Assembly (NCBI GenBank): GCA_902168225.1
Contig: CABHOW010000142.1
Location: 33,968-97,967 of the forward strand
DNA: 64,000 bases
Source of the DNA: an uncultured Flavihumibacter sp.
GTDB taxonomy: Bacteria; Bacteroidota; Bacteroidia; Chitinophagales; Chitinophagaceae
Direction of reading: 5' to 3'
Shown: positions 1 to 7,410 of the stretch, piece after piece
Layout: each line of letters begins with the position of its first letter
Position numbering within the stretch: the stretch's first letter is position 1
Program-made: the position numbers and the translations under genes
Notes under the pieces: generated by a model
Told to the model about the DNA's origin: nothing
What the model saw: the letters and a program-made list of their open reading frames with translations, nothing else
Databases searched by the model: none

Positions 1-168
1 ATTCCCTATTTAAACACAAAGCTTTCATGCGAATGGGTTTAATAAATACGAATAGCAAATGTTGGGGGGTAATGCTAGTAAAATATATATGGTACAATTA
101 TACGAAAGAAAGATTATATTCAACGTATATGTTGATAAGTTTTTTGTATTGAATAAATACTTTGGGCA

Positions 169-393
169 ATGCCCGTTAGTAAAAAACAAAAAATACTATT
201 AAAGAATTTAGGTGAAAAACTTAAATCAATAAGGCAAGCTAAGGGGCTTACATTAAAAGAATTAGGTTATCGGGTAGATAAAGATCCACAATCTATTTCG
301 AGAGTTGAACTGGGTGATATAAATCCTACGTATTTATACCTAATGCAAATTTGTGAAGGACTCGACATTGAAATAACCGACCTATTTACCTAG
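169..393 (+). CDS. Small XRE-family helix-turn-helix regulator
   Basis: This 74-residue protein is essentially one Cro/C1-type DNA-binding domain. Residues about 10-70 fit the five-helix HTH_3 fold, with LTLKELGYRVDKDPQSISRVE as the turn and recognition helix. No second domain is present, so it probably binds DNA as a dimer with no built-in sensor. A TACTTTG sequence ends four bases before the ATG, so the transcript may be leaderless. Its stop codon abuts the stop of the convergent membrane-protein gene. A link to the three-gene operon that follows is possible but not shown. The fold is clear; the target is unknown. Confidence 0.85.
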   Translation: MPVSKKQKILLKNLGEKLKSIRQAKGLTLKELGYRVDKDPQSISRVELGDINPTYLYLMQICEGLDIEITDLFT

Positions 394-1065
394 TTACTTA
401 TTTACCCAAAGCCCCTTTACCAGCCAACTCAACGCAAAAGCCCATACAGCCATAGTTTCAAACCAAAAAGTAAGTTGATGACTTGTATAATAGTTGGCTG
501 ATATCAATATTCCATGGGAGCCCAAAACTATTAATATCATACACAAGATGATGATAATTGCAGAACCTCTATAAAACATATTTCGTGTGCACTTATCTGG
601 TGTAATAGGTTTAACAGGTACCCCATGGAGCATAGCCGTTTGTGTAAATTGAAAGGCAGCCATGATAGCTAGGCACAATAAAAAAATTCCCGCTGCTACA
701 AGATGAAGAATGGGTCGCCATGATGAATCGGGTAATTGTGTAATGGTATAAGACAGATAGATTCCATTTTCCAAACAACAAAGATTATCTGTAGGAAAAA
801 TGATGACCAGTAACGCAGCTACACCGGCTATCAAACTTATCGTATCATCTGTTCGATCATAGCCTTTATAAATAATTAATGTGATAGCCACATAGCCAAG
901 AATAAGGGAGAAAAACGGATTAGCTTTCGTAAAAAAATAGTGACTGATGGAAGGAAGTGTGCCTGTAAAATGATCTGTGATAAATAGTGTTGCATATAAA
1001 ACGAGTGGCAAAGCTAATCCGGCTAACCCAATAAAAACCCTTAGTATTTTTTCTTTTTCATTCAT
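394..1065 (-). CDS. DUF998-like integral membrane protein
   Basis: This 223-residue protein is very hydrophobic, with about six predicted membrane helices (near residues 10-30, 50-66, 75-92, 118-138, 165-185 and 200-218). The layout resembles DUF998 membrane proteins, whose biochemical role is unknown. It is the last gene of a minus-strand trio: its ATG lies one base after the stop of the 88-residue helical protein, so the two are almost certainly co-translated. A charged cytoplasmic start and no signal peptide support an inner-membrane location. I do not recognise a specific function. Confidence 0.7.
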   Translation of the reverse strand: MNEKEKILRVFIGLAGLALPLVLYATLFITDHFTGTLPSISHYFFTKANPFFSLILGYVAITLIIYKGYDRTDDTISLIAGVAALLVIIFPTDNLCCLENGIYLSYTITQLPDSSWRPILHLVAAGIFLLCLAIMAAFQFTQTAMLHGVPVKPITPDKCTRNMFYRGSAIIIILCMILIVLGSHGILISANYYTSHQLTFWFETMAVWAFALSWLVKGLWVNK

Positions 1066-1066
1066 A

Positions 1067-1333
1067 CTATATGAGTTTACTTACTAAAGAAATAATAGTT
1101 TCCAGTCCTCTATTGATCTCTCGAATAGCTGTGGCTTTCTTTTCATTATCGAGTGTATTGTTTTTTATGATATCAATTAATTTCAAAAAGTCTTCTTTAT
1201 CGATATCATTCTGTTGAATGATCTTTTGAATATCGGCCGATTTAAAATTAGTAAGCAACGCTATTTGATCTGCATATTCTTTATTAGTTGCTGTTGCTGC
1301 TTCTTTGGCTAGTTTTTTATAGTCTATAGTCAT
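1067..1333 (-). CDS. Small helical protein of unknown function
   Basis: This protein has 88 residues, counted from MTIDYKKLAK. A longer frame begins upstream, but it would overlap the preceding gene by 23 bases. The internal ATG lies four bases after that gene's stop, which is the normal operon arrangement, so I chose it. The sequence is soluble, rich in Lys, Ile, Asn and Asp, and predicted to be almost all helix, with no cysteines and no signal peptide. It sits between a lipoprotein gene and a membrane-protein gene and may be their cytoplasmic partner. No family was recognised. Confidence 0.6.
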   Translation of the reverse strand: MTIDYKKLAKEAATATNKEYADQIALLTNFKSADIQKIIQQNDIDKEDFLKLIDIIKNNTLDNEKKATAIREINRGLETIISLVSKLI

Positions 1334-1337
1334 GGTA

Positions 1338-1949
1338 TTAATTTTCAAGGATTTTATCAATGTCGGTATATAAGGAATTGATTTTACTACTCAGGTCTCC
1401 TCCGCTTACTACGAGTTTATCAAGTGCTTTTGTAATGGCGGCCATATTTATTTTACCACCGGATGCTTTTGTAATATTCATATCTAGTTTGGTATTGGCG
1501 TCTTGTAATTTACCGGCAGACGCTAATAGATCTTTTAAAGCGTTGCTCCCTGTTACGAAATAGATATGATCATTATCCAGCCTCGTTACAAGCTTTACTC
1601 TATTTTGCTCTAAGGCGGTGAGCATATCGTCTTTTTGTTTATTGATTTCGGGGATTAATGACCCGATAATTTCTGCAGTTTCTTTTTTTGTAAAAGTTAG
1701 GTTGGGTAGTTTCTTGAAATAGTTATCAATAATAGAAGGCGTATATTCCTGCTGAATAAAAGAAGACACCTGCGCTTTTTTCTCTGCAAATAATGCATTC
1801 ACCAAAATAATATTGAGCTCATGCATACTATTGCCTTGCGTTTGTAAACTGGTTACCAGTTGAACCGATGCTGTTGGAATTTTAATACAAGATGTAGCCA
1901 TGCCGGCTATCAATATGCCTATTAGGCATGGAGTGAGTGGTTTGTTCAT
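1338..1949 (-). CDS. Putative lipoprotein, first gene of a three-gene operon
   Basis: This 203-residue protein starts with a lipoprotein signal: a hydrophobic stretch PCLIGILIAGMATSC ends in a cysteine at about residue 21. The mature part is helical and polar, with regularly spaced Lys/Glu and Asp/Asn, and no enzymatic motif. It is probably anchored in the inner leaflet of the outer membrane or in the periplasmic face of the inner membrane. It leads the minus-strand trio ending at 394. A decayed copy of its 5' end and upstream region lies at about 2455-2560, so this locus was once duplicated. Function unknown. Confidence 0.65.
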   Translation of the reverse strand: MNKPLTPCLIGILIAGMATSCIKIPTASVQLVTSLQTQGNSMHELNIILVNALFAEKKAQVSSFIQQEYTPSIIDNYFKKLPNLTFTKKETAEIIGSLIPEINKQKDDMLTALEQNRVKLVTRLDNDHIYFVTGSNALKDLLASAGKLQDANTKLDMNITKASGGKINMAAITKALDKLVVSGGDLSSKINSLYTDIDKILEN

Positions 1950-2060
1950 AGAAAATGATATGAGAGCTAAATTATAAAAATTAGATTATTTTAATGAACT
2001 TTTAACGAATCATCTTTGGACTCACTAGATGATGGTTTTAACTTGAGCAAAACACCGAAA

Positions 2061-2327
2061 ATGAAAAAATTAATTACAATTACTGCGATGTCATTAGTAC
2101 TTGCATTGACATCAAACGCCCAACAGGTTGGCAAAGAAAAGGCTAAATCTGAAGCTAAGAAAGACGCAAAAGAGGCTAAACACGAGGCCAATGAAGCAAA
2201 ACATGAGGCTAAAGAAGCGAAACATGATGCCAAAGAAGCTAAGAAAGACGCAAAAGAAGCGAAACATGATGCTAAAGAGGTTAAGAAAGAAGTAAAAGAA
2301 GCACCTAAGAAAGCAACAAAAGGATAG
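2061..2327 (+). CDS. Secreted Glu-Ala-Lys repeat protein
   Basis: The protein has 88 residues from MKKLITITAM. The frame is open from 2016, but the start at 2061 opens directly into a signal peptide (residues 1-20, ending SNAQ). The mature protein is almost wholly a repeat of the type EAKHDAKEAKK, with Asp/Glu and Lys/His alternating around Ala every three to four residues. Such sequence should form a long, charged single helix or a coiled coil in the periplasm. Low-complexity proteins like this are usually annotated as hypothetical. A good Rho-independent terminator follows. Its function is unknown; stress-linked or envelope-spacer roles are guesses. Confidence 0.7.
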   Translation: MKKLITITAMSLVLALTSNAQQVGKEKAKSEAKKDAKEAKHEANEAKHEAKEAKHDAKEAKKDAKEAKHDAKEVKKEVKEAPKKATKG

Positions 2328-2349
2328 TTTTCTAATTATTTGATACCCT

Positions 2350-2385
2350 AAAGGCAGGTCAGTTTGATCCTGCCTTTATTTTTTA
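2350..2385 (+). terminator. Rho-independent terminator after the EAK-repeat gene
   Basis: A nine-base perfect stem, AAAGGCAGG (2350-2358) with CCTGCCTTT (2369-2377), encloses a ten-base loop and is followed by ATTTTTT. It lies 22 bases after the stop codon of the secreted repeat protein. Confidence 0.85.
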
Positions 2386-2454
2386 GTCTAAAATAGTAGG
2401 TGTAATTTCTTAAAATAAATATGTTTATAGAGGCCGCGTATTCTTGCTGAAGCG

Positions 2455-2560
2455 ATGCTTGCATGCTAGCAACATGCCTAACAGGTATGGAGTGAATAGT
2501 TGTTCATGAAAAAGATATTAGTGCTGATTAGACTGAATTTATGGATATTTATGGGTAATA
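2455..2560 (-). pseudogene. Decayed duplicate of the 5' end of the lipoprotein gene
   Basis: On the minus strand from 2507, ATGAACAACTATTCACTCC matches the start of the lipoprotein gene at 1949 (ATGAACAAACCACTCACTCC), and the similarity continues through the signal-peptide region with in-frame stops. Bases upstream of both starts also match loosely (GATAT-A-GAG-GCT). The remnant is about 50 coding bases plus upstream sequence. It lies on the far side of the EAK-repeat gene, so a segment carrying this start was duplicated and then decayed. No product is expected. Confidence 0.55.
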
Positions 2561-2700
2561 TTTTGGATATTAAAGTAAATGCTTTTCCAGAAATCCATTT
2601 ATCGTAGAACTTGCCTCGCTTTTCGTTAAATCACTCAACCACCCTATCTATTAGTGAATAGAAGTCCGATTCCTATAGGTAGATAACACCCATACGTCGG

Positions 2701-2790
2701 TTTTATCTGCACGCAATGATATTAAAATGTATACTATATACATAATAGAAAACCCCCGACACTATGCCGAGGGTTTGTGGTGTGGGCCGG
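2701..2790. repeat. Direct repeat copy 1 (tRNA-Phe 3' end, terminator, GIY-YIG start)
   Basis: These 90 bases match 2999-3088 at all but four positions, at an offset of 298. Read on the minus strand, the unit contains the tRNA-Phe 3' acceptor strand, a terminator hairpin and the first roughly 15 codons of a GIY-YIG gene. In this copy the GIY-YIG start (MYIVYILISLRADKT) runs into unrelated sequence after about 15 codons, so it is a dead fragment. Confidence 0.9.
2750..2776 (-). terminator. Terminator hairpin, copy 1
   Basis: AAACCC...GGGTTT pairs with one internal mismatch, extended by C-G pairs to a stem of about nine. It is identical to the hairpin at 3048-3074 and lies just downstream of the GIY-YIG stop codon, so here it can end the GIY-YIG transcript. 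Confidence 0.65.
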
Positions 2791-2815
2791 TCCGCCTAGG
2801 CGGAGAACCGGCGAC
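2776..2815 (-). pseudogene. tRNA-Phe 3' relic with a palindrome in the T-loop
   Basis: Read on the minus strand, this stretch matches the tRNA-Phe T-arm and acceptor strand exactly, except that the four bases GATC of the T-loop (3089-3092 in the intact gene) are replaced by the 14-base palindrome TCCGCCTAGGCGGA (2791-2804). Identity resumes right after the palindrome (GAACCGGCGAC in plus orientation) and ends at 2815. The same bases encode the C-terminus and stop codon of the GIY-YIG gene. It cannot be a functional tRNA. Confidence 0.85.
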
Positions 2816-3041
2816 GTCTGATCTCTTCTCGCCCTTTGCCTGTTTTATAATACTTTTCTCTTTGAATAGCTTCGGACTTACTAATACACGATTCTGTAAA
2901 AAGTATTTCCCAAGGACGATAACGCTTTGTAAACCCTTCTCCAGTTTCATTATGTTCACGCATTCTTCTTGTCAAATCTGCTGTATAACCAACATAGGTT
3001 TTATCGGCACTCAATGATATTAAAACATATACTATATACAT
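2796..3041 (-). CDS. GIY-YIG nuclease family protein, tRNA-associated
   Basis: This 81-residue protein is one GIY-YIG domain. IVYVL stands for the GIY part and TYVGYT for YIG, followed by the basic DLTRRMREHN helix, with the likely catalytic Glu in EAIQREKYYK near residue 61. Family members cleave DNA with one metal ion; the cellular role of these minimal single-domain forms is unsettled. The gene starts seven bases beyond the terminator of tRNA-Phe, and its last codons (RRRRFSA, stop TAG) are made of tRNA T-arm sequence and a palindrome. It lies between the two 90-bp direct repeats. Such ORFs often sit beside tRNAs in Bacteroidota; mobility is suggested, not shown. Confidence 0.85.
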   Translation of the reverse strand: MYIVYVLISLSADKTYVGYTADLTRRMREHNETGEGFTKRYRPWEILFTESCISKSEAIQREKYYKTGKGREEIRRRRFSA

Positions 3042-3088
3042 AATAGAAAACCCCCGACACTATGCCGAGGGTTTGTGGTGTGGGCCGG
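2999..3088. repeat. Direct repeat copy 2 (intact tRNA side)
   Basis: This is the partner of 2701-2790 with four mismatches in 90 bases. Here the tRNA-Phe end belongs to the intact tRNA, and the GIY-YIG start belongs to the intact nuclease gene. Confidence 0.9.
3048..3074 (-). terminator. Terminator of tRNA-Phe
   Basis: The hairpin AAACCCTCGGC/GTCGGGGGTTT is followed on the minus strand by TTTTCTATT. It begins two bases after the tRNA discriminator base and ends seven bases before the GIY-YIG start codon. Confidence 0.75.
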
Positions 3089-3148
3089 GATCGAACCGGC
3101 GACACAAGGATTTTCAGTCCTTTGCTCTACCGACTGAGCTACCGCACC
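3076..3148 (-). tRNA. tRNA-Phe (anticodon GAA)
   Basis: These 73 bases fold as a complete cloverleaf: D-arm GCTC-AGTCGGTA-GAGC, anticodon stem AAGGA/TCCTT with loop CTGAAAA (anticodon GAA), five-base variable loop GTGTC, and T-arm GCCGG-TTCGATC-CCGGC. The acceptor stem GGTGCGG/CCACACC has one C-A mismatch at position 5-68. The discriminator base is A, and CCA is not encoded. Relics of the same tRNA lie on both sides, so the mismatch may be a scar of recombination between copies. No other intact tRNA-Phe is present in the window. Confidence 0.93.
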
Positions 3149-3151
3149 ATT

Positions 3152-3200
3152 ATTTTCAGTCCTTTTCCGCCGTGGCGGATACCGCACCTGATACCGCACC
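3152..3200 (-). pseudogene. tRNA-Phe 5' relics with a palindrome in place of the D-arm
   Basis: On the minus strand the stretch reads GGTGCGGTA (3188-3180), then the palindrome TCCGCCACGGCGGA (3179-3166), then AAAGGACTGAAAAT (3165-3152). It equals the first half of the intact tRNA with precisely the 16-base D-arm replaced by the 14-base hairpin. A further GGTGCGGTATC copy of the tRNA start lies at 3200-3190. The relic sits directly upstream of the intact tRNA and cannot fold as a tRNA itself. Confidence 0.85.
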
Positions 3201-3314
3201 GTTTCCTTGCGGGCTGCAAATATAGGCGTTTTGACTAAAAATTGTGCATAACTAATAAAATATGGTAGTTTATACCTGCAAACAACCCTTTTACGTTATA
3301 GATTAAACCGAACC

Positions 3315-5684
3315 TTGCGCAAATATTATTTATTTATTGCCCTGCTTTTCCTTGTGCTTTCTGCCTTTTGTCAGCACAATAAAGAGGTAACAATCCGCTA
3401 TTACGCCCCCCATGCCGAAAAAGTGAGTTGGTACTGGTATATCAATTACCTCGAGCTACTCTCACCCCTTCCCCCCCATACCCAAATAGACTGGAATATC
3501 ATGCGCACTGATATGACAAAAAAGGGCAACTTCTTCGAATGCCAAACAACAATCCCAACAAATACCTATATCACATACGGTTTTAGCATACTGGAAAAAA
3601 CATCACTCTTAAAAAAACAAATCGGGTATATCGACTTTAATAATAAATACCCAACAAAAAATTATTCGTTTGCTACAGATACCGCACACATCATTACTAT
3701 TTACCCCAACCGTATTCAATATAAAACTAACACCTATATAAGTTTTCGCAGATTTAGTAAATACTTTCTTTATATAAGCATACTACTATGTCTCTTTTCT
3801 TTTTTTCTTCCTACAAAAAAATATAAACAACTTACTACTGCAACCCAACAAAAAACACGATGGCTAGCCATTACAAGCTGCTTTATCCTCAACCTATTAT
3901 TACTTCGGATCTATAATACTTCCCTATTACATTTTTTAATCGCCGATCCAAAAACTATTCTATATCCTTTGCTACATGCAGCTGTAACAGATACTGCTAT
4001 CATTTCTTTATTAGCACTCCTCTTATTTGGTATTGAAAAAATCAGCCACACAAGAAATCATTTAGTTTTTTATCTTTTTATCGTATGTGGAATAATTATT
4101 AGCCTGTGCAACTTTACAAACGCTCAGTTTTATACTATCACCAAACAAAACTTTAGTTACCAATGGTTTTACTATGCCTCTTTTTTTGGTACAAAAGACA
4201 GTTCAGATGCCCTTGCCGCTAATTTGAATAAAGACCTAGCCATTGCCATTCTTGCATTTATCATCGCCGGTGTTTGTATATATATCTCCCTCAAAAAATT
4301 ACTTGCAGCTCATCTTTATATTCGTATACTTTGCTTGCTTATTATCGCTACGCTATTGCTTCTCCCTCAACCATCACAGTCTATAGCAAAGCCGCTTACC
4401 GAGAATGCCATTCTTAGCTTCATACAATCGCTATCTACAAATTATAGTAAGCTCACGGGAAGCCCAACACAAGCAAAAGATTTTATACTCCATCAAAACA
4501 ATAATCCCGCTTTAGCTAAACAAGATTCATTTCCCCCTTTTAAAAATATCATCGTTCTTGTTTTAGAATCTGTACTCAGCAAATATTTATCCGTTTATAA
4601 TGAAGCAATAGCAACAACTCCCTTTCTTGCCAGCATTAAAGATAAAACCTGGCGTTTTGAAAATTTCTATGCCCATGTACCCGCTACCAATAAATCGATG
4701 GAATCCTTACTATGTGCCAGCTTCCCATATCTATCTTTTAAAACAATTACGTATGAAAATCCCGCTTTTCCCGTTCCTGCTTTATCTGAAATTTTAAAAC
4801 AAAAAAATTATGCCACCGCATTTTTTTCTTCCGGTGATACCCGTTATCTGAATCAAGAAGCATTTTTAAAAAATCATGGCTTTCAAACTGTATTAGATTA
4901 TCGTTCGTTGAATGAAAAAAAATTATCTACAAAAGCTACCGAGAAAGAATTTTTATCCGGTATGCCCGATAGTGTTTTACACGATCAAATGATGCATTGG
5001 ATAGATCAACAAAAGCAACCCTTTTTCTGTATGGGGTGGACTTTCCAAACACATTACCCTTACTTCAGTTCAGGGAAAAAACAGTTTGGTACCAATAATA
5101 TTTTTAAAGAAAGATATTTAAATGCCATTACGGATGCAGACGATCTTATTCAGAAAATATATACTTCATTGGCTAAAAGAAACTTACTCGATAGTACTTT
5201 ATTAGTTATTGTTGGAGATCATGGCGAAGCTTTTGGCGAGCATGCACAAACTACGCATGCTACTAATATTTATGAGGAAAATATACATATCCCTTTTTTA
5301 CTCATTCATCAGCAAATTCAAGTACATAAAAATATAAATACGCCGGGAGCTATCTCCGATATAGCTCCTAGTATTTTACATCTCATGCAAATACAGGCTC
5401 CAAGCTCCTGGCAGGGTGAAAGTATTTTTAATCCACAGAAAAGAAAAGAACTGTATGTATTCACTCCTTATGGCGACATTCAATTCGGTATCATACAAGC
5501 GAATAAAAAGCTAATTGTGAACGATACAAGAAATACGCTTACGCTTTACCATTTAGGTAATGACCCTTATGAAACAAAAAACATAATCGGTAATGATAGT
5601 GTTTTTGCCCAAAAGACTTTAACACAACTACAAAGCTGGATTCAATATCAACAGCAATGGATAAAATCTTTTATAAAGAATTGA
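3315..5684 (+). CDS. Membrane sulfatase-fold (LTA synthase-like) transferase
   Basis: This 789-residue protein uses a TTG start leading straight into a signal-like segment (LFIALLFLVLSAFCQ). An extracytoplasmic region to about residue 145 precedes six or so membrane helices (residues 149-350). The C-terminal half (about 410-700) has the alkaline-phosphatase/sulfatase fold: LVLES metal ligand, NKS with Ser461 at the place of the LtaS nucleophile Thr, THYPY, and GDHGEAFGEH with metal-binding Asp and His. Relatives move phosphoglycerol or phosphoethanolamine groups onto lipids or glycans outside the cytoplasmic membrane. Substrate unknown; Ser instead of Thr is worth noting. It converges on asnS with a 45-base gap. 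Confidence 0.8.
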   Translation: MRKYYLFIALLFLVLSAFCQHNKEVTIRYYAPHAEKVSWYWYINYLELLSPLPPHTQIDWNIMRTDMTKKGNFFECQTTIPTNTYITYGFSILEKTSLLKKQIGYIDFNNKYPTKNYSFATDTAHIITIYPNRIQYKTNTYISFRRFSKYFLYISILLCLFSFFLPTKKYKQLTTATQQKTRWLAITSCFILNLLLLRIYNTSLLHFLIADPKTILYPLLHAAVTDTAIISLLALLLFGIEKISHTRNHLVFYLFIVCGIIISLCNFTNAQFYTITKQNFSYQWFYYASFFGTKDSSDALAANLNKDLAIAILAFIIAGVCIYISLKKLLAAHLYIRILCLLIIATLLLLPQPSQSIAKPLTENAILSFIQSLSTNYSKLTGSPTQAKDFILHQNNNPALAKQDSFPPFKNIIVLVLESVLSKYLSVYNEAIATTPFLASIKDKTWRFENFYAHVPATNKSMESLLCASFPYLSFKTITYENPAFPVPALSEILKQKNYATAFFSSGDTRYLNQEAFLKNHGFQTVLDYRSLNEKKLSTKATEKEFLSGMPDSVLHDQMMHWIDQQKQPFFCMGWTFQTHYPYFSSGKKQFGTNNIFKERYLNAITDADDLIQKIYTSLAKRNLLDSTLLVIVGDHGEAFGEHAQTTHATNIYEENIHIPFLLIHQQIQVHKNINTPGAISDIAPSILHLMQIQAPSSWQGESIFNPQKRKELYVFTPYGDIQFGIIQANKKLIVNDTRNTLTLYHLGNDPYETKNIIGNDSVFAQKTLTQLQSWIQYQQQWIKSFIKN

Positions 5685-5729
5685 TAGGGCTTGCAATAGT
5701 ACCTCTTTCTTGTAGGCACTACTTATTTT

Positions 5730-7181
5730 CTAAAACTCGCAATTCTTAGGCGTTCTGGCAAAGGCAATCACATCCCTAATATTTGTCATACCCGTTACAA
5801 ACTGTACCATTCTTTCAAAACCTAATCCAAAACCTGCATGAGGCACCGTTCCAAAACGTCGAGTATCCAAATACCAACTCATTTCTTCAGCGGGTATATG
5901 CATGGCTGCCATGCGTGCTTCCAACTTATCTAATCTTTCTTCTCTTTGGCTGCCACCCACAATTTCACCAATGCCCGGGGCTAAAATATCCATCGCTGCA
6001 ACTGTTTCTTTGCCCGGTTCGCAACCATCATTCAGTCGCATATAAAATGCTTTGATCTTGGCCGGATACCCGGTTACGATCACCGGTTTTTTAAAATGTT
6101 TCTCTACCAAATATCGCTCATGTTCACTCTGCATATCGATACCCCAGCTTACTTCGTATTTGAATTTTTTCTTTTTATAAGCCGGACTATCCAACAAAAT
6201 TTGAATGGCTTCAGTGTATGTTATTCTTTCAAACTGGTTGTTTAGTACAAAATTGAGTTTGTCTAATAACCCCATTTCAGCACGCTCTTGCTGGGGTTTT
6301 TGTTTCTCTTCTTCTGCCAATCGTTGGTCTAAAAATTCCAGGTCTTCTTTGTTATGCTCCATAGCATAACGAATGAGGTATTGAATGAATTCTTCCGCTA
6401 AATTCATATTGTCTTCAATATCATAAAATGCCATTTCGGGTTCAATCATCCAAAACTCAGCGAGGTGGCGCGTTGTGTTAGAATTTTCTGCACGAAATGT
6501 GGGACCGAAAGTATAGATCTCCGAAAAAGCCATGGCCCCTAACTCTCCTTCTAATTGTCCACTTACCGTTAAGTTCGTACTCTTTCCAAAAAAATCTTCT
6601 CCATAATCTATGGTACCGTCTTCTTTTTTAGGGGCAGTACCATCCATCGGCAAAGTTGTTACCCGAAACATTTCGCCTGCACCCTCTGCATCACTGGCCG
6701 TAATAATAGGGGTGTGTAAATACACGAATCCTTTATCATTAAAAAATTGATGAACAGCAAATGCAAGGGAATGACGGATACGAAAAACAGCGCCGAAAGT
6801 ATTGGTACGAAAACGCAAGTGTGCTATTTCTCTCAAAAATTCTAAACTATGTTTTTTAGGTTGAAGAGGATATTTCTCCGCATCGCTATCTCCCAGTATT
6901 TCAATAGTTGTGGCTTTAACTTCAATACGCTGACCCTTACCCAATGATTCCACCACTGTTCCCGTTGCTTTAATAGAAGCTCCTGTTGTAATTCGTTTAA
7001 GTGTAGTTTCATCTAACAGGCCAAGCTCGGCAACCACCTGAATATTGCTGTTTGTACTACCATCATTCAATGCTATAAACTGGTTATTGCGAAAACTACG
7101 CACCCATCCCATTACAATAACCTCGGAACCCTGTTGCCCCTGTTCAAGAAGGGTCTTTATTTTTATTCTTTTATTAAACAT
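5730..7181 (-). CDS. asnS: Asparaginyl-tRNA synthetase
   Basis: At 483 residues this is a normal-length class IIb synthetase that charges tRNA-Asn with asparagine. The N-terminal OB-fold (residues 18-105) binds the anticodon. The catalytic domain shows motif 2 [21 protein letters not shown] and motif 3 [21 protein letters not shown] near the C-terminus, which ends in the family-typical RTPKNCEF. The [12 protein letters not shown] pattern separates it from AspRS. A TATTTTTG box ends seven bases before the ATG, so the message probably has little or no leader. It is divergent from rho across a 229-base gap. Confidence 0.97.
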   Translation of the reverse strand: MFNKRIKIKTLLEQGQQGSEVIVMGWVRSFRNNQFIALNDGSTNSNIQVVAELGLLDETTLKRITTGASIKATGTVVESLGKGQRIEVKATTIEILGDSDAEKYPLQPKKHSLEFLREIAHLRFRTNTFGAVFRIRHSLAFAVHQFFNDKGFVYLHTPIITASDAEGAGEMFRVTTLPMDGTAPKKEDGTIDYGEDFFGKSTNLTVSGQLEGELGAMAFSEIYTFGPTFRAENSNTTRHLAEFWMIEPEMAFYDIEDNMNLAEEFIQYLIRYAMEHNKEDLEFLDQRLAEEEKQKPQQERAEMGLLDKLNFVLNNQFERITYTEAIQILLDSPAYKKKKFKYEVSWGIDMQSEHERYLVEKHFKKPVIVTGYPAKIKAFYMRLNDGCEPGKETVAAMDILAPGIGEIVGGSQREERLDKLEARMAAMHIPAEEMSWYLDTRRFGTVPHAGFGLGFERMVQFVTGMTNIRDVIAFARTPKNCEF

Positions 7182-7188
7182 ATGGTCG

Positions 7189-7196
7189 CAAAAATA
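7189..7196 (-). promoter_or_regulatory. Candidate -7 box of asnS
   Basis: TATTTTTG on the minus strand matches the Bacteroidota -7 consensus TAnnTTTG and ends seven bases before the asnS start codon. No clear -33 TTTG was identified, so the call rests on one motif. Confidence 0.4.
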
Positions 7197-7410
7197 CTCG
7201 AATGGTGTTTAAAAGCCCATCAAAATTGGTTTTCTCACTTAAAAATCAGGTTTTTATGCTTGATTTTTAGAAAAAGGGTGTATAATTGCATCGGAATCAA
7301 CTGACTAGCGAATTTTATAACCCCTCGTTTTCAGTCATCTCTTCCAAATTATCCAACAAATTTTCTGGTTCGAGTGGTTTTACTTAGTTATTTATAATCC
7401 TTTTGAATTT

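Noticed and set aside
1991..2233. Open frame antisense to the EAK-repeat gene (Ala/Ser/Phe-rich)
   Set aside because: It is the mirror of a low-complexity Lys/Glu/Ala gene and has no start context or family features.
1..2330. Possible prophage or integrative island because of the small XRE regulator and small genes
   Set aside because: No integrase, phage structural gene, transposase or attachment repeat was found around them.
2727..3017. Plus-strand open frame across the GIY-YIG gene
   Set aside because: It runs antisense to a clear GIY-YIG domain and through the tRNA relic; no coding character of its own.
2796..3041. Homing endonuclease of an intron or intein
   Set aside because: The intact tRNA is not interrupted and no intron or intein features surround the gene.
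7182..7410. Riboswitch or attenuator in the rho leader
   Set aside because: Only one AT-rich eight-base hairpin is visible and no known riboswitch pattern; not enough for a call.
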